Source: Prosthecobacter debontii (GTDB taxonomy: Bacteria > Verrucomicrobiota > Verrucomicrobiia > Verrucomicrobiales > Verrucomicrobiaceae). From it: a stretch of DNA of 64,000 nt. Shown in pieces: positions 8,338-19,770 of the stretch. Numbering within the stretch: the stretch's first letter is position 1; each line of letters opens with the position of its first letter. Below the pieces are notes generated by a model. It worked only from the letters and a program-made list of their open reading frames with translations. It searched no databases and was not told where the DNA came from. The translations under genes and the position numbers were made by a program. The DNA lies in contig CAMBPS010000004.1 in assembly GCA_945869675.1 (NCBI GenBank), positions 1-64,000 of the forward strand. The letters run 5' to 3'.

Positions 8338-8778
8338 ATGCCAACCAAGCGCCAAGAAACCACCGCGCATGTCCATTCACCGGCCATCGAGGATTATCTG
8401 GAGCAGATTCATAACCTGATCGAGGCGAAAGGCTACGCCCGCGTCGTCGATATTGCCAAGAATCTGCGGATTTCCCAAGCGAGTGTGACCAACATGATCC
8501 AGCGCTTGGATGCCGAAGGCTACGTGATTTACGAGCGCTATCGCGGAGTCATCATGACCGACGCAGGCCGGAAGATTGGCCAAGAAATCGCCCGGCGTCA
8601 TGAGGTGCTCACGCGCTTGTTGGCGAGTTTTGGACTCGACCCACAAACCGTGCATGAAGATGTGGAAGGCATGGAGCACCACATCAGCCGCCAAACCCTG
8701 GAAGTTCTGACTCTGCTCATGGAGGAGTTGGAGGGAAATCCTGAATTGCTCATGAAACTGAAGCGCCAATTGGGCTAG
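8338..8778 (+). CDS. mntR: Manganese-responsive DtxR-family regulator MntR
   Basis: The 146-residue protein aligns throughout with Bacillus subtilis MntR: IEDYLEQIHNLIEAKGYARVVDIAKNL wing-helix start, ASVTNMIQRLDAEGYVIYERYRG recognition helix and wing, then the dimerisation helices. All metal ligands known from B. subtilis MntR can be placed: Asp19, Glu22, His88, Glu110, Glu113 and His114. The first 15 residues are an extra N-terminal extension. It lacks the SH3-like third domain of DtxR/IdeR, as MntR does. Mn(II)-bound MntR represses manganese importers; the divergent uptake operon and the two operator-like palindromes fit this exactly. The start ATG at 8338 has no obvious Shine-Dalgarno sequence. 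Confidence 0.93.
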   Translation: MPTKRQETTAHVHSPAIEDYLEQIHNLIEAKGYARVVDIAKNLRISQASVTNMIQRLDAEGYVIYERYRGVIMTDAGRKIGQEIARRHEVLTRLLASFGLDPQTVHEDVEGMEHHISRQTLEVLTLLMEELEGNPELLMKLKRQLG

Positions 8779-8852
8779 GGCTAGGAAATTTCGTCCGACC
8801 GATTGCACACCTCCCTCAGCGTGCTAGTCTACTCATTCACCACTAAAAAATC

Positions 8853-10268
<1,416 letters not shown>

Positions 10269-10316
10269 GTCCGATTTTAGGATAATCTAGGAGGGTTTGC
10301 GCTCAACGCATGCCTT

Positions 10317-13300
10317 TCACCTAACCGCCACACCCGCAGCTTTTCGAATCTTCAACAAGATCGGAAAGCTCGTCTGCAAGCTGGCGCTGTCGTGTTCATT
10401 TCTCGCTGAACTGAGGGCTGCGTGGATAAGTTTGTCTTGGTCTTTCACCCAGCTGGCGGCGCGGAAGAAGATGGGGCGCTCGGTTTCCTTTTCGCGAATC
10501 TGCACGCCATTGAGGCCGATGTCATCAACGATGACGCCGTGCGGCAGCCCATGCACATCGAGGTTAATGATACCCTCGTCTTTGAGGCGCACGGCGCGAA
10601 TCCAGGCTTTGACAGTCTGACCAGGAACAAGGGTGATTTCGAGAGGCTTGGTCTCGTCTTTGATCTCGCGCATGACGGCTTTGCCGCCGTTGTCGGGTTC
10701 CATGACAATGATGAACTTCGGCGCGGCTCCGAGCGTGACCTTGCCGAAGGTTCCAGCTTCGTGGGTGATACTCTTACCCTTCGCGGTGATCTTGAGTTTG
10801 CTCCAATCAGCATCCGCTTTGGCATCGGGCGTGGCGTGAAGTGATCCGCTGATCAAATCGTGCCCGGCTTCGATGAGGAGTGGTGAGGAGGCGAAATAAC
10901 CTGCGGGCAGGCCGGTGATGTCGATCTGGATCGGATCATCAAAACCATCGACGCGATCCGCACGGAAGGAAAAGCCAACGGAAGCTCCGGGCATCACGGT
11001 TGGGTTCATGCCGGCTAATTTGACGCTGAAATCGGGCTTCGGTTCACGAATGGTCAGCGCATACACAAAACGGTCGCCGCTCCAACCGCGGGTATCGGTG
11101 ACCTTGATGACGTATCGACCCTCAGCAGGCGCGGTGAAGGTGAGGCGCGAGTCGCTGCCGAGCCTGCGATCGCCACTGTCGTCGTTGCTGTAGTTCAAGG
11201 TAAAGACGGGAAGGCCGTTTGGCACGATCTGGCTACCAATGGACCGTGGCTCAACAATGTAGCAGGGCTCATCGAGTGAATGAGAGGTGGCGCTGGTGTC
11301 GAAATAAGCGCTGCGTTTGCCGCCTGAAGTGTAAAAGAAGCAGCCACCGTCAGGGCCGCGTGGCATGCGGAAAATCTTCATCACGTCGCCATTAAAATAG
11401 GCGAACTCATTGAGCTCCATCTCCTCCCAGTTCTGCAGGCGAATGTCCGGGTTGTTGGCATCGACGCTGCGGAAGTTGTTGTAACTGTCGCGCACCGCCT
11501 GGAGCAGCACGCGTTGCACGGGCTGGCCATCAGCGTGGAGGATGTCGAGCTTCGTGTCGGCAGGTGAACCGGCTTGGGCAGCGAGCGTCTCGATGATCCA
11601 CGTTTGGCCTTTTTTGGCGGTGAAGTAGAACGAACGTCCAAGCACGCCATTCACCGTCACGGGGGCAGTCACTTCATGCGTTGTCGTGCCATCGACATGC
11701 GTGCGGGCACTCACACGCAGAACCGGCATGGAGCGGAAGCGCAGCGTCTTCGCATCCAGCGGCACATTCATCATGCCTTCTTTGTCAGCCTTCATTATCA
11801 CACTGGCATTGTCGCCGAGATGATGGCCGATGAGAGTGACTTTGGTGTCCTGGCCGATCTGCACGGCGAGCGGCGACCAAGCGGTGACATACGGCAATGC
11901 GCCGATGCTGAGGCGATAGATATGATCCGCGCTGCCATCCATCGTGGTGTTGCTCACGAGCACGATGTAATCGCCATCGGCAGGTGCTTTCCACGCGAGA
12001 AAAGGATCGCTGCCGCTGTCGAGGCCGCGATTGACGGCGAGCACGGTGCGTTTCGTGTCCATGATCTCAAGCGTCGGCGATTTCGCCGTGCTGCCGACCT
12101 GCGCCACGGCGAGATCGAGTACAAGTTCCTCGCCCGCCTTCGCGGTGAAACGATATGCGTCGTGCTGGCCGATTTCCGTGAGCGTGCCCCAAAGACTCGC
12201 GGGCAGTTTGGCGACAACGACCGGCGCAGCTTTGAAATCAGCAGCGGTGGAAGTTGTGGGAGAGATGTCATCGGCAAAGAGTTTCACTTTCGCCGTCTCG
12301 CCCTGAGCGGTGCGCGCGGAAACTTCATAACCACCACGCGGCAGGTCAGCGGGCACTTTGACTTTGAACACGAGCTTCGTCGGCGAACTGGCGGCGGCAT
12401 CGACGGCAGGTTTGAGACGTGCATCGGTGAACAGCACCGTGGCGTTGGCGAGTTCTTTGCCCGTGATGACCAACTGCTGCTCCATGCCGTTGTGCAAACC
12501 ACGTGGCGTGACGGCTGTGATCGTTGGTTTAGCTGCCATCCCGGCTTTGGCGGCGGCTTTTTTTGCGACAGCGGGCTTGGCTGGCGCGGGTGCCATCACG
12601 GTCTTGCCGGTGGTCGATTCGTAGACGCTGAAGCTGCCGTCGATGCGACCGGCGACCAGCTGCGCTTTGTCGGTGAAGGCGAGCGCGGAGGACCAATCGG
12701 GCTGTTTTTCGAGCGGGAGTATTTCGGTGAGATCGGCGGTGCTCCAGAGCTTGAGCGATTTATCGGTCGAGGTGGAGGCGAGCAGTTTGCCGTCGAGAGA
12801 TAGCGCGAGCCGCAAGATGCCGCCTTCATGCGCAAAGCGGCTGGTGACGATCTTGTTCGTACCTTCCTTGGCATCGGCGCTGATGTTCCAAAGGCGGATG
12901 CGATTGTCGGAACCGGCGGCGAAGAGCTGCTTGCCATCGGCGCTGAAGACGACGCTCGTTTGCTCCTTCGTCGGCTGCGAGAGAGTTTCGAGTCGTAAGC
13001 CAGTCGGAATGCTCCAGAGCTTCACCGTTCGGTCTGCGCTGGCGCTGGCGAGCACTTTACCATCGGGGCGAAACGAGAGGCCGTTCACGGCACCGTTGTG
13101 ACCTTTGAGCAGGGCGACTTCCCTGCCAGTCGCTGTGTCCCAGAGACGGATTTTTTGATCGTAGGCTCCCGTGGCGATCAGTTTGCCATCGGGCGAAACG
13201 GCGAGCGAATACGCGGCATCGAGATGACCTTCAAACGACTGCTGCAAAGAGCCGTCGCTCGTCCTCCAGCGCTTCACCTCGCCCACGATGCCCGCCTCGC

Positions 13301-13913
13301 CGCCTGCGGCATACACAGCCTCACCATCCGGCGAAAATGCGACCGCATTGGCCTTGCCCTTGATGCCGGTGAGCTTGCGAATCACCGCCCGCGTGACCGG
13401 ATTGAGCAGTTCTACCTCGCCGTAACGTCCCACCGCGATCAGCTGCGCCTTAGGGGAGAACGCCACTGCTTGAATCGAGCGCTTCGGCGGCACCGTGGGC
13501 ATGATCTTCGGCGTGATGACCTCCTTCGGCATCGGTTTGCCTTCCGCAATGATCGGACCTTTCGCACCCGCATTGATCCACGTTTTGATCAGCGCGATCT
13601 CCTCAGGCTTCAGCTTCTCGCGCTTGCCCGGCGGCATGAATTCGTTCTTCCCACCGCGCCCGGAACGCCCTTCGAGGAATTTCACCAGCATACTCTCGTT
13701 GCCTTTGCCAGCGGTGATAGCGGCGCCTTCCTTACCGCCTTTCATGAGCGCCGCGAAGGAGTCTAAGACCAACTCGCCATCCGCATCATCGGCGCTGTGG
13801 CAGTCGATGCAGTAAGTGTCCCAAAGCGGGGCGATCTGCTTTGTGTAGTCCACACTTTGAGCGTGGGTGATCGCCGTTTGCAGTAAGAGAAAAATTAGAA
13901 GGATGAGACGCAT
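10317..13913 (-). CDS. Secreted c-type cytochrome/WD40/PPC multidomain protein
   Basis: A 1198-residue exported protein. After a signal peptide (about residues 1-19) comes a planctomycete-type cytochrome domain with CIDCH at 35-39. About seven WD40 repeats span roughly 145-440 (e.g. HLDAAYSLAVSPDGKLIATG and GHNGAVNGLSFRPDGKVLAS). A Lys/Ala linker leads to an IPT/TIG-like domain (PTITAVTPRGLHNGMEQQLV) and repeated pre-peptidase C-terminal beta domains to the end. Such proteins are paired with DUF1549/DUF1553 and DUF1501 partners in this phylum; their role is unknown, with polysaccharide breakdown or redox chemistry at the cell surface often proposed. It lies 34 bases downstream of its DUF1549 partner. 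Confidence 0.88.
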   Translation of the reverse strand: MRLILLIFLLLQTAITHAQSVDYTKQIAPLWDTYCIDCHSADDADGELVLDSFAALMKGGKEGAAITAGKGNESMLVKFLEGRSGRGGKNEFMPPGKREKLKPEEIALIKTWINAGAKGPIIAEGKPMPKEVITPKIMPTVPPKRSIQAVAFSPKAQLIAVGRYGEVELLNPVTRAVIRKLTGIKGKANAVAFSPDGEAVYAAGGEAGIVGEVKRWRTSDGSLQQSFEGHLDAAYSLAVSPDGKLIATGAYDQKIRLWDTATGREVALLKGHNGAVNGLSFRPDGKVLASASADRTVKLWSIPTGLRLETLSQPTKEQTSVVFSADGKQLFAAGSDNRIRLWNISADAKEGTNKIVTSRFAHEGGILRLALSLDGKLLASTSTDKSLKLWSTADLTEILPLEKQPDWSSALAFTDKAQLVAGRIDGSFSVYESTTGKTVMAPAPAKPAVAKKAAAKAGMAAKPTITAVTPRGLHNGMEQQLVITGKELANATVLFTDARLKPAVDAAASSPTKLVFKVKVPADLPRGGYEVSARTAQGETAKVKLFADDISPTTSTAADFKAAPVVVAKLPASLWGTLTEIGQHDAYRFTAKAGEELVLDLAVAQVGSTAKSPTLEIMDTKRTVLAVNRGLDSGSDPFLAWKAPADGDYIVLVSNTTMDGSADHIYRLSIGALPYVTAWSPLAVQIGQDTKVTLIGHHLGDNASVIMKADKEGMMNVPLDAKTLRFRSMPVLRVSARTHVDGTTTHEVTAPVTVNGVLGRSFYFTAKKGQTWIIETLAAQAGSPADTKLDILHADGQPVQRVLLQAVRDSYNNFRSVDANNPDIRLQNWEEMELNEFAYFNGDVMKIFRMPRGPDGGCFFYTSGGKRSAYFDTSATSHSLDEPCYIVEPRSIGSQIVPNGLPVFTLNYSNDDSGDRRLGSDSRLTFTAPAEGRYVIKVTDTRGWSGDRFVYALTIREPKPDFSVKLAGMNPTVMPGASVGFSFRADRVDGFDDPIQIDITGLPAGYFASSPLLIEAGHDLISGSLHATPDAKADADWSKLKITAKGKSITHEAGTFGKVTLGAAPKFIIVMEPDNGGKAVMREIKDETKPLEITLVPGQTVKAWIRAVRLKDEGIINLDVHGLPHGVIVDDIGLNGVQIREKETERPIFFRAASWVKDQDKLIHAALSSARNEHDSASLQTSFPILLKIRKAAGVAVR

Positions 13914-13947
13914 GAAAAGGATGAGGTGAGAGCTGCGTGCTCGTGAT

Positions 13948-16152
13948 TTAGTGATTAAACAAAAACTCCTTTGATCCCATCAAACTCCAGAAGATATCTT
14001 CCAGCGTGGTGCGGCGGTCTTCGGGTTTGGCGGTGGCGAGGAGTTGGGTGGCTTTCGTGAGTTCGCGTTCGGTGGGTTCGCGAGTCAGCGTCAGCAGATA
14101 GGCTTCCTCGATGATCTTAGCGTCGGGTTGCTTGCTAGCGAGCAGGGCGTCGAGGCGGTTGTCTTTTTGCGCGAGCTTGAGATTCAGGGTCTCGCCATTG
14201 GCGATGTGGAGGGCCTGGGCCATGCTGGGTTCGTTGGTGCGCTCGCATTCGCAGGTGGCGACGCGATCGGCGCGGCCGAAGCTCTTCAGGAAGTAGCTGG
14301 CGATGTTGCTATCGGGCAGTTGCAGAGCGCGGAAGCCCATAGGGTAACTTTCGCTGGTGCCTTTGTTGGCGTTGCGTTTGTCGATCTTGAACGTGGTGGG
14401 CGCGGCGGTGACCTCGCTAATGGTGTCGAGTAGGATTTCGGCCTTGAGTCGGCGCGGGACGTAATGCGAGCCATAGCGCAGGTCATGAATGTTTTCAGGC
14501 AGGGTGATGCTGCTGCGCTGATAGGTCTCGCTTTGCAGGATGGTTCGCATGAGGGCCTTCAGATCGAAGTTCTGCTGCACGAGATGATCGCACGCGGCGA
14601 CGAAGAGCGGCTCGTTGCTTGCAGCATTGGTGACGCGGAGATCATCGACGGCTTCGACGAGGCCTGAGCCAAAGAAATTGGCCCACACGCGGTTGACGAT
14701 GGCGCGCTGGAAAAGTTTGTTGTCCGCGCTGGTGAGCCAGTTGGCGAGCACGATGCGACGATCTTCGGTGGAAGTAACAGCGATTGGCGTGGTTACATCC
14801 AGTGGACGCGGGGGCGGTGGTTGACCTGTGAGCGGTGCGATCAGATCGCCCTGCGTGTCGGAAAAGAGCACGCGCTCGTCGGCCTGCGTGCCATTCTTGC
14901 TACGGACGCGAGCAAAGAGATTGGCGAAGCCGTAATACTGCTCGTTGGTCCACTTTTCCATCGGGTGGTTGTGGCACTTTGCGCAGCCGATGGAGGTGCC
15001 GAGGAAGGCGATGCTAACGGTTTCAGCGCATTTAGTGGGTTCGTCGTTGAGGACGAAAAAATTGCCCGCACCATTTTCTAACGTGCTACCAGTCGTGGTG
15101 AGAAGATCGCGCACCATGGCATCCCACGGCGTATTCGCGGCGACGTGACGGCGGATCCAATTGTAATAGGACCACATTGCCGTGGGCGCAAGTTTATCGC
15201 CATTCACGAGCAGTAGATCGCTCCAGCGGTGCGACCAGTAATCGACGAACTCAGGCCGTTGCAGCAGCGCGTCGATGAGACGATCGCGTTTGTCAGCCGC
15301 TTTGTTGGCAAGGAAGGCGCGCGTTTCATCGAGCGTGGGTAACACGCCGATGGCGTCAAGAAAAGCGCGGCGCATGAACGCTTGGTCCTCGGCGCGGCCG
15401 GAGGGCGGGATGTTCAGCTCACGCAATTTTTCAAGGGTGAGTTCGTCGATGAAGTTGCGCGGCTTCAGAGCAGCGAAGGCGGCGGGTTCGACGTTGCTGG
15501 CGTTTGGAATCGTGATAGTAGCAAGCGCAAGCTGGCTCAGATACCACACGCTGACCGTGCCCTCGCCGCTACCGGTAGTTTTGATAAGACCAGCGTCGTC
15601 AACGGTGGCCACACTAGCGTTTGTGGCGTTGAACTTTGAACAACGCGTCACGTCCTCGCTGTGGCCATCGCTGAATTTCCCGGTGACTTGAAGCTGAATG
15701 CTTTTCCCGGCCTGCATGACGAGATGCGGCTGAGCGAGGCTGATCGACACAATGCGCGGATCATCCGCCTTAGGCCCCGGCGCTCCGGCGGCGATCCAGT
15801 CGGAAATGACTTTATATTCCACTGAGTTCATCTCAAAGCGCTTATCGCCCTTGTGTGGCACCGCTTTGACCGCCTTCAGCAAAAACAAACTACGCGCCGG
15901 ATCTTCAAGCGTGAGCCTTCGGCCATTCGCACTGCGCGTGATGGAGATCCAGTCGCCCTCGTCATCAAAACCACGCAGTGAAAGGCGGAAACCACCCTGC
16001 CCTGCTGCAGCACCGTGGCACGCACCCATCGCGCAGCCGTAGCGCGTCAGGATCGGCTGGATGGTATTGCGGAAAGATGGGGATTCGGCAGCTGGCAAGG
16101 CCGGTCCAAAGGACAAAACACCGGCAATAAGGCTGGTCAGGGCGCGTTTCAT
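13948..16152 (-). CDS. Secreted DUF1549/DUF1553 protein with Big-2 domain
   Basis: A 734-residue exported protein with a signal peptide (residues 1-22). An atypical haem-binding motif, C40-AMGA-C45-H46, has four residues between the cysteines in place of two. A bacterial Ig-like (Big-2) domain is near 150-220 (QVTGKFSDGHSEDVTRCSKF). DUF1549 starts about residue 235 (FIDELTLEKLRELNIPPSGRAEDQAFMRRAFLDAIGVLPT) and holds CAKCHNHPMEKW near 395; DUF1553 occupies the C-terminal third (ANWLTSADNKLFQRAIVNRVWANFFGSGLVE). It is probably co-transcribed with the cytochrome/WD40 gene 34 bases downstream. The histidine kinase ends 86 bases upstream. Confidence 0.9.
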   Translation of the reverse strand: MKRALTSLIAGVLSFGPALPAAESPSFRNTIQPILTRYGCAMGACHGAAAGQGGFRLSLRGFDDEGDWISITRSANGRRLTLEDPARSLFLLKAVKAVPHKGDKRFEMNSVEYKVISDWIAAGAPGPKADDPRIVSISLAQPHLVMQAGKSIQLQVTGKFSDGHSEDVTRCSKFNATNASVATVDDAGLIKTTGSGEGTVSVWYLSQLALATITIPNASNVEPAAFAALKPRNFIDELTLEKLRELNIPPSGRAEDQAFMRRAFLDAIGVLPTLDETRAFLANKAADKRDRLIDALLQRPEFVDYWSHRWSDLLLVNGDKLAPTAMWSYYNWIRRHVAANTPWDAMVRDLLTTTGSTLENGAGNFFVLNDEPTKCAETVSIAFLGTSIGCAKCHNHPMEKWTNEQYYGFANLFARVRSKNGTQADERVLFSDTQGDLIAPLTGQPPPPRPLDVTTPIAVTSTEDRRIVLANWLTSADNKLFQRAIVNRVWANFFGSGLVEAVDDLRVTNAASNEPLFVAACDHLVQQNFDLKALMRTILQSETYQRSSITLPENIHDLRYGSHYVPRRLKAEILLDTISEVTAAPTTFKIDKRNANKGTSESYPMGFRALQLPDSNIASYFLKSFGRADRVATCECERTNEPSMAQALHIANGETLNLKLAQKDNRLDALLASKQPDAKIIEEAYLLTLTREPTERELTKATQLLATAKPEDRRTTLEDIFWSLMGSKEFLFNH

Positions 16153-16238
16153 GGAATGGTTCTACCTACGCACCAATTTCATTTATTCTAAATGGACGAT
16201 TCCGCCGTTTTTTTGAGCCTATCCCGCCCCGTGGGTGA

Positions 16239-18470
16239 TTAAGATTCGGCGAGGTAATGGGAGATCTTGGCGAGGAGCGATGACTTCTGGACCGGTTTGC
16301 TCAGGTGATCGCTCATGCCCGATGCATAACACTCTGCGATGAACCCAGTCTCGACATTGGCGGTGAGAGCGATGATAGGGACCCTGCTGCGCTTGCCCGG
16401 CAGCTTTCGAATGCGCCGTGTGGCTTCGTAACCGTCCATGCCTGGCATCTGGCAGTCCATGAGGATGGCATCGTAATGACCTTTTTTGACCTTGCTGACG
16501 GCCTCCATACCATCGCAAGCAAGATCCACCGTCAATCCAGCTGGCTCCATCATGAGCTGCGCCACCGTGCGGCTTGTCTGACTGTCATCCACGACGAGAA
16601 CTCGTCCTGTGAGCCGTTCAGGAATGCTGGTAGGCAGATCGTTTGCCGCAAAAAGCGCTAATTTGCTATAGCTCGCACGGGGCAACGTTAAAACGAAACG
16701 GAATTCAGCGCCAACACCCTTCACACTGGTCACCGTAATGTCACCCCCCATCAGCCGGACGATTGACTGAGAGATGGCAAGCCCGAGGCCAGTGCCGGTA
16801 TTGGTACAAGTGTTGGTACGGCCGTTGTCATGAGCGTCACCTTGATTGAACGGCTCAAACAAATGCTCCAAGGCCTGCGATGAGATGCCGATGCCCGTGT
16901 CCGTGATGCGGAAGCTGAACGAATGCCGATGAATGGTTCCACGGCCCTTTTCGACCAAAAGCTTCACACTGCCGCGGTCGGTGAACTTGATGGCGTTGCC
17001 AATCAGATTGATCAGAACTTGGCGCAGCCGCCCTTCATCGCCTAGGACGATGCACTCTCGTTGCTCCGGCATATGGCATTCAAGAAGGATGCCCTTGGCC
17101 TCAGCACGATGGCACATGAGCTCGATGACATTTTTCACGAGGACTTGGAGGTCGAAGGGCTTCTGTTGGATCTCCACCCTACCCGCCTCGACCTTGGAGA
17201 TGTCGAGAATGTCGCCGATGATGTTAAGAAGCGCTGTGGCGGATTGCTCCGCAATTGTGACGAGGGAAGACTGGGCTGGTGAAAGTGTGGTATCCTGAAG
17301 CAATTGCAGCATGCCGATGACGCCATTCATCGGTGTACGGATCTCATGACTCATGCTAGCCACGAAGATGCTTTTTGCCTGGCTAGCGGATTCAGCTTGT
17401 TGACGCGCCTGGCGCTGAAGCTCCTCCGCTTCGCGCAGCCGTTCTTCCAGGGCCTTCTGGCGTGAGATGTCAAGATGCGTACCCACAAAACGCCGAGCTT
17501 GACCTTTTTCATCTCGGAGAGCACGACCACGAGCCATGATCCACACATAATAGCCGTCCTTGTGACGAAGGCGGTGCAGATTCTCGTAAGTTTCCGTCAT
17601 ACCGGCAATGTGATCAGCCACGAACTGCAAGCTGCGCTCCATATCTTCAGGGTGAATTCGAGAATGCCAGGCCTCTGGATTATCGACGATCTCCTCATCG
17701 CGATAACCCAGCATTGCCTTCCACTCGTGGGAGAGAACGATGGTGCCTTCATCCACAAACCAATCCCAGAAACCGATTTCACTGCCTTTAACAGCGAGGG
17801 TTAGCCGCTCCTCCGACTCATGCAGGTCGATCATCTGCGTCTGTATGATCGCGGCGCTGGCACGGTTCGCATAAAAGGCGGCCACCTGCGACGTGAAGAC
17901 ACGGAATGACTGCGCTTCATTCTCGCTCAGCGCCTCGTGAAAATCTGCGGCCGCCTTCGTGATACCGGTAATCAGCAGCGCGAGTGGTTTCCCGCTAGGA
18001 TGCCTACAACAGCCAGCGAGCATGTGAGTGAAATCGAGTCCTGCCTGCTGGAGCTCGACGCTCTCCGCGGCAAAAAAGCAGCTCTTCTCCTGTTGGACCG
18101 TGATGCGCGAGTCGAGCCAGGAACGAATGCTCGCAAAGGACACGTGGCCTGCTCGAAAACCTGATGAGGCGACAGGCTCTGGCAGCAGGTGACCTTGCTC
18201 GTCAAAGAGCCAAAACAAGCCCACTTCGAGCTCGAAGACATCGAGGAGTGCATCGGCCACCAGGATGGCGAAGGCCTCATCAGAGGTTGCCTGAAGTGCC
18301 TGAGTGCTGAAGGCGTGAATGCGACCAAAACGCCCGAGCTCACAGTCGAGCCTGTTGCGCGTGTCGATGAGCTCCTGCTCGACCACGGAGAACCGCGTCA
18401 CACGGCGCTGCAACTCCTCGTAGCGTTGCTTCAGCGCCTCAAGGGCAGGCATTTCTTCGTTATCAGCCAT
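16239..18470 (-). CDS. PAS-containing hybrid sensor histidine kinase/response regulator (NahK-like)
   Basis: I start this at the ATG at 18470 (MADNEEMPALEALKQRYEEL), 4 bases after the FIST stop; a longer frame would overlap the FIST gene by 119 bases. The 743 residues contain an N-terminal coiled coil (about 8-45), a GAF-like sensory region (about 45-195), a PAS/PAC domain (about 210-340), HisKA with phosphoacceptor His375 (SMSHEIRTPMNG), HATPase with NLIGNAIKFTD and DTGIGI, and a C-terminal receiver with Asp672 (LMDCQMPGMDG). No membrane segment is evident, so it is cytoplasmic. Tight linkage to a FIST gene parallels NosP/NahK pairs, where a haem-bound FIST protein senses nitric oxide and controls the kinase. 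Confidence 0.88.
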   Translation of the reverse strand: MADNEEMPALEALKQRYEELQRRVTRFSVVEQELIDTRNRLDCELGRFGRIHAFSTQALQATSDEAFAILVADALLDVFELEVGLFWLFDEQGHLLPEPVASSGFRAGHVSFASIRSWLDSRITVQQEKSCFFAAESVELQQAGLDFTHMLAGCCRHPSGKPLALLITGITKAAADFHEALSENEAQSFRVFTSQVAAFYANRASAAIIQTQMIDLHESEERLTLAVKGSEIGFWDWFVDEGTIVLSHEWKAMLGYRDEEIVDNPEAWHSRIHPEDMERSLQFVADHIAGMTETYENLHRLRHKDGYYVWIMARGRALRDEKGQARRFVGTHLDISRQKALEERLREAEELQRQARQQAESASQAKSIFVASMSHEIRTPMNGVIGMLQLLQDTTLSPAQSSLVTIAEQSATALLNIIGDILDISKVEAGRVEIQQKPFDLQVLVKNVIELMCHRAEAKGILLECHMPEQRECIVLGDEGRLRQVLINLIGNAIKFTDRGSVKLLVEKGRGTIHRHSFSFRITDTGIGISSQALEHLFEPFNQGDAHDNGRTNTCTNTGTGLGLAISQSIVRLMGGDITVTSVKGVGAEFRFVLTLPRASYSKLALFAANDLPTSIPERLTGRVLVVDDSQTSRTVAQLMMEPAGLTVDLACDGMEAVSKVKKGHYDAILMDCQMPGMDGYEATRRIRKLPGKRSRVPIIALTANVETGFIAECYASGMSDHLSKPVQKSSLLAKISHYLAES

Positions 18471-18474
18471 CCGA

Positions 18475-19665
18475 TCAACGGCGGTAAACGGCATAAATGG
18501 CGGTGGTATAGTTGTGGTAGGTGTTGACACCGCCCAACCGTGCGAACTCTCCAAAGCCGTACATACCGAGCCAGGGCGGCACGACATTGTCACTGCTTAG
18601 CGGGAACTGCATTCGGCCGACGAGTTCCTCTTTCATCACGCGATCGAAGAGGTAGCGGCCCCGCGCGAGGCAGTCGGCATGAAAGACAGCCACCGGCCTG
18701 CGCCCGTTCGCACGCTCCGTCATCGCGGCCATCATTCGATCCATATCAGCAAAAATACGTTCCTCATCGCGAACGGTCAGCCAAAGTCGTGTTCCCTCGC
18801 AGATCGTCGTCGCATAGTGCATGGTTCCGTCGGCATCGCGTTTGGTCACCACACGGAGGATGTGCGGGTTACCGTACTCCTCAGCCAGCGCGGATGGAAG
18901 TTCCTCGGCCAGCGCACCCACAGGGATGGAGTCACCACAGGTGGCTTTTTCAACATCCAGACCCAGGCGGCTGGTGTATTCCTGCCACGCTGGGCGGCCG
19001 TTCAATTCCAGAATGCGCGTGCCTTCGGCCCGCGTCACCACCATCGGCTCACCCACGGCTAAGAAGCCGTGCGTAGCCTGGGTGTCCACTTCCAGGGATA
19101 AATCGGCAAATCCTACAGCCCACGCACCATGCTCAAAAACCTGATCATCGACGATTTGATAACTGACCAAGCCGCGCATGTTGTCCGAGGAAGTCGCGCC
19201 AAAGATCGTCACCTGCGTTCCAAAGACCGATTCAATGCCCGCAATAGCCCTGTCATTGGCAATGTCGATGCCTGAGGCTAGAAAATGAATCATGGTGATA
19301 CCGGGCTGCTGGGCCTTGAGCTGCTGGGCCAGCTCCACCGCTTTTTCGAAGGAATTATGGCCATTGATGCCGTCCACATGGGCGACGGCCAGTTCCGGAC
19401 CGCGGATCGCCATCAGTGCCACGTCCTTCATCGACTCGCTCACGCCTTCGCTACCCACGATCCCACAACAGGAGGCTCCTACGACACGAACGCCTGGAAT
19501 CTGCCGTCTTACCTCATTCGCCAAGGTTTGATAATCATGCCCGATCGAGGCATGCAACATGACAAGGTCACACTTTTTATTGGATCCTAGGGCCGCTTCG
19601 AGGCATTCCAAGATAGCATGCCTTGAATTGACCATGCGAGTACTGGCAGAAAAGAATTCGAGCAT
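18475..19665 (-). CDS. FIST-domain sensor protein (NosP-like)
   Basis: The 396-residue soluble protein carries FIST N (about residues 25-220, VVGASCCGIVGSEGVSES and IFGATSSDNMRG) and FIST C (about 221-375, ELNGRPAWQEYTSRLGLDVE and VAVFHADCLARGRYLFDR, ending GFGEFARLGGVNTYHNYTT). FIST proteins bind small ligands, and some (NosP) bind haem and nitric oxide. The gene ends 4 bases before a hybrid histidine kinase that would read out its state. I did not identify a specific haem ligand, so ligand assignment is inference from context. The promoter is probably in the 170-base gap upstream, which holds a perfect palindrome. Confidence 0.88.
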   Translation of the reverse strand: MLEFFSASTRMVNSRHAILECLEAALGSNKKCDLVMLHASIGHDYQTLANEVRRQIPGVRVVGASCCGIVGSEGVSESMKDVALMAIRGPELAVAHVDGINGHNSFEKAVELAQQLKAQQPGITMIHFLASGIDIANDRAIAGIESVFGTQVTIFGATSSDNMRGLVSYQIVDDQVFEHGAWAVGFADLSLEVDTQATHGFLAVGEPMVVTRAEGTRILELNGRPAWQEYTSRLGLDVEKATCGDSIPVGALAEELPSALAEEYGNPHILRVVTKRDADGTMHYATTICEGTRLWLTVRDEERIFADMDRMMAAMTERANGRRPVAVFHADCLARGRYLFDRVMKEELVGRMQFPLSSDNVVPPWLGMYGFGEFARLGGVNTYHNYTTAIYAVYRR

Positions 19666-19770
19666 AGGAAGATAGCTTTGAGGATTGAGCGGGAAGGAGA
19701 GCGTTGCATTGATGACACGCTCATGACTTCGTTAACCTAGCTTAATGCAGCCTAGGAGAGTTAATCTTTT

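Noticed and set aside
11574-12803. A 409-codon open frame on the plus strand
   Set aside because: It lies fully antisense to the WD40/cytochrome gene, has an Arg/His/Gly-rich composition typical of shadow frames, and shows no domain. The minus-strand protein has clear WD40 and PPC repeats.
19731-19745. GTTAACCTAGCTTAA resembling a DtxR-type site
   Set aside because: Symmetry is poor and there is no metal-related gene next to it; one weak match in 64 kb is expected by chance.
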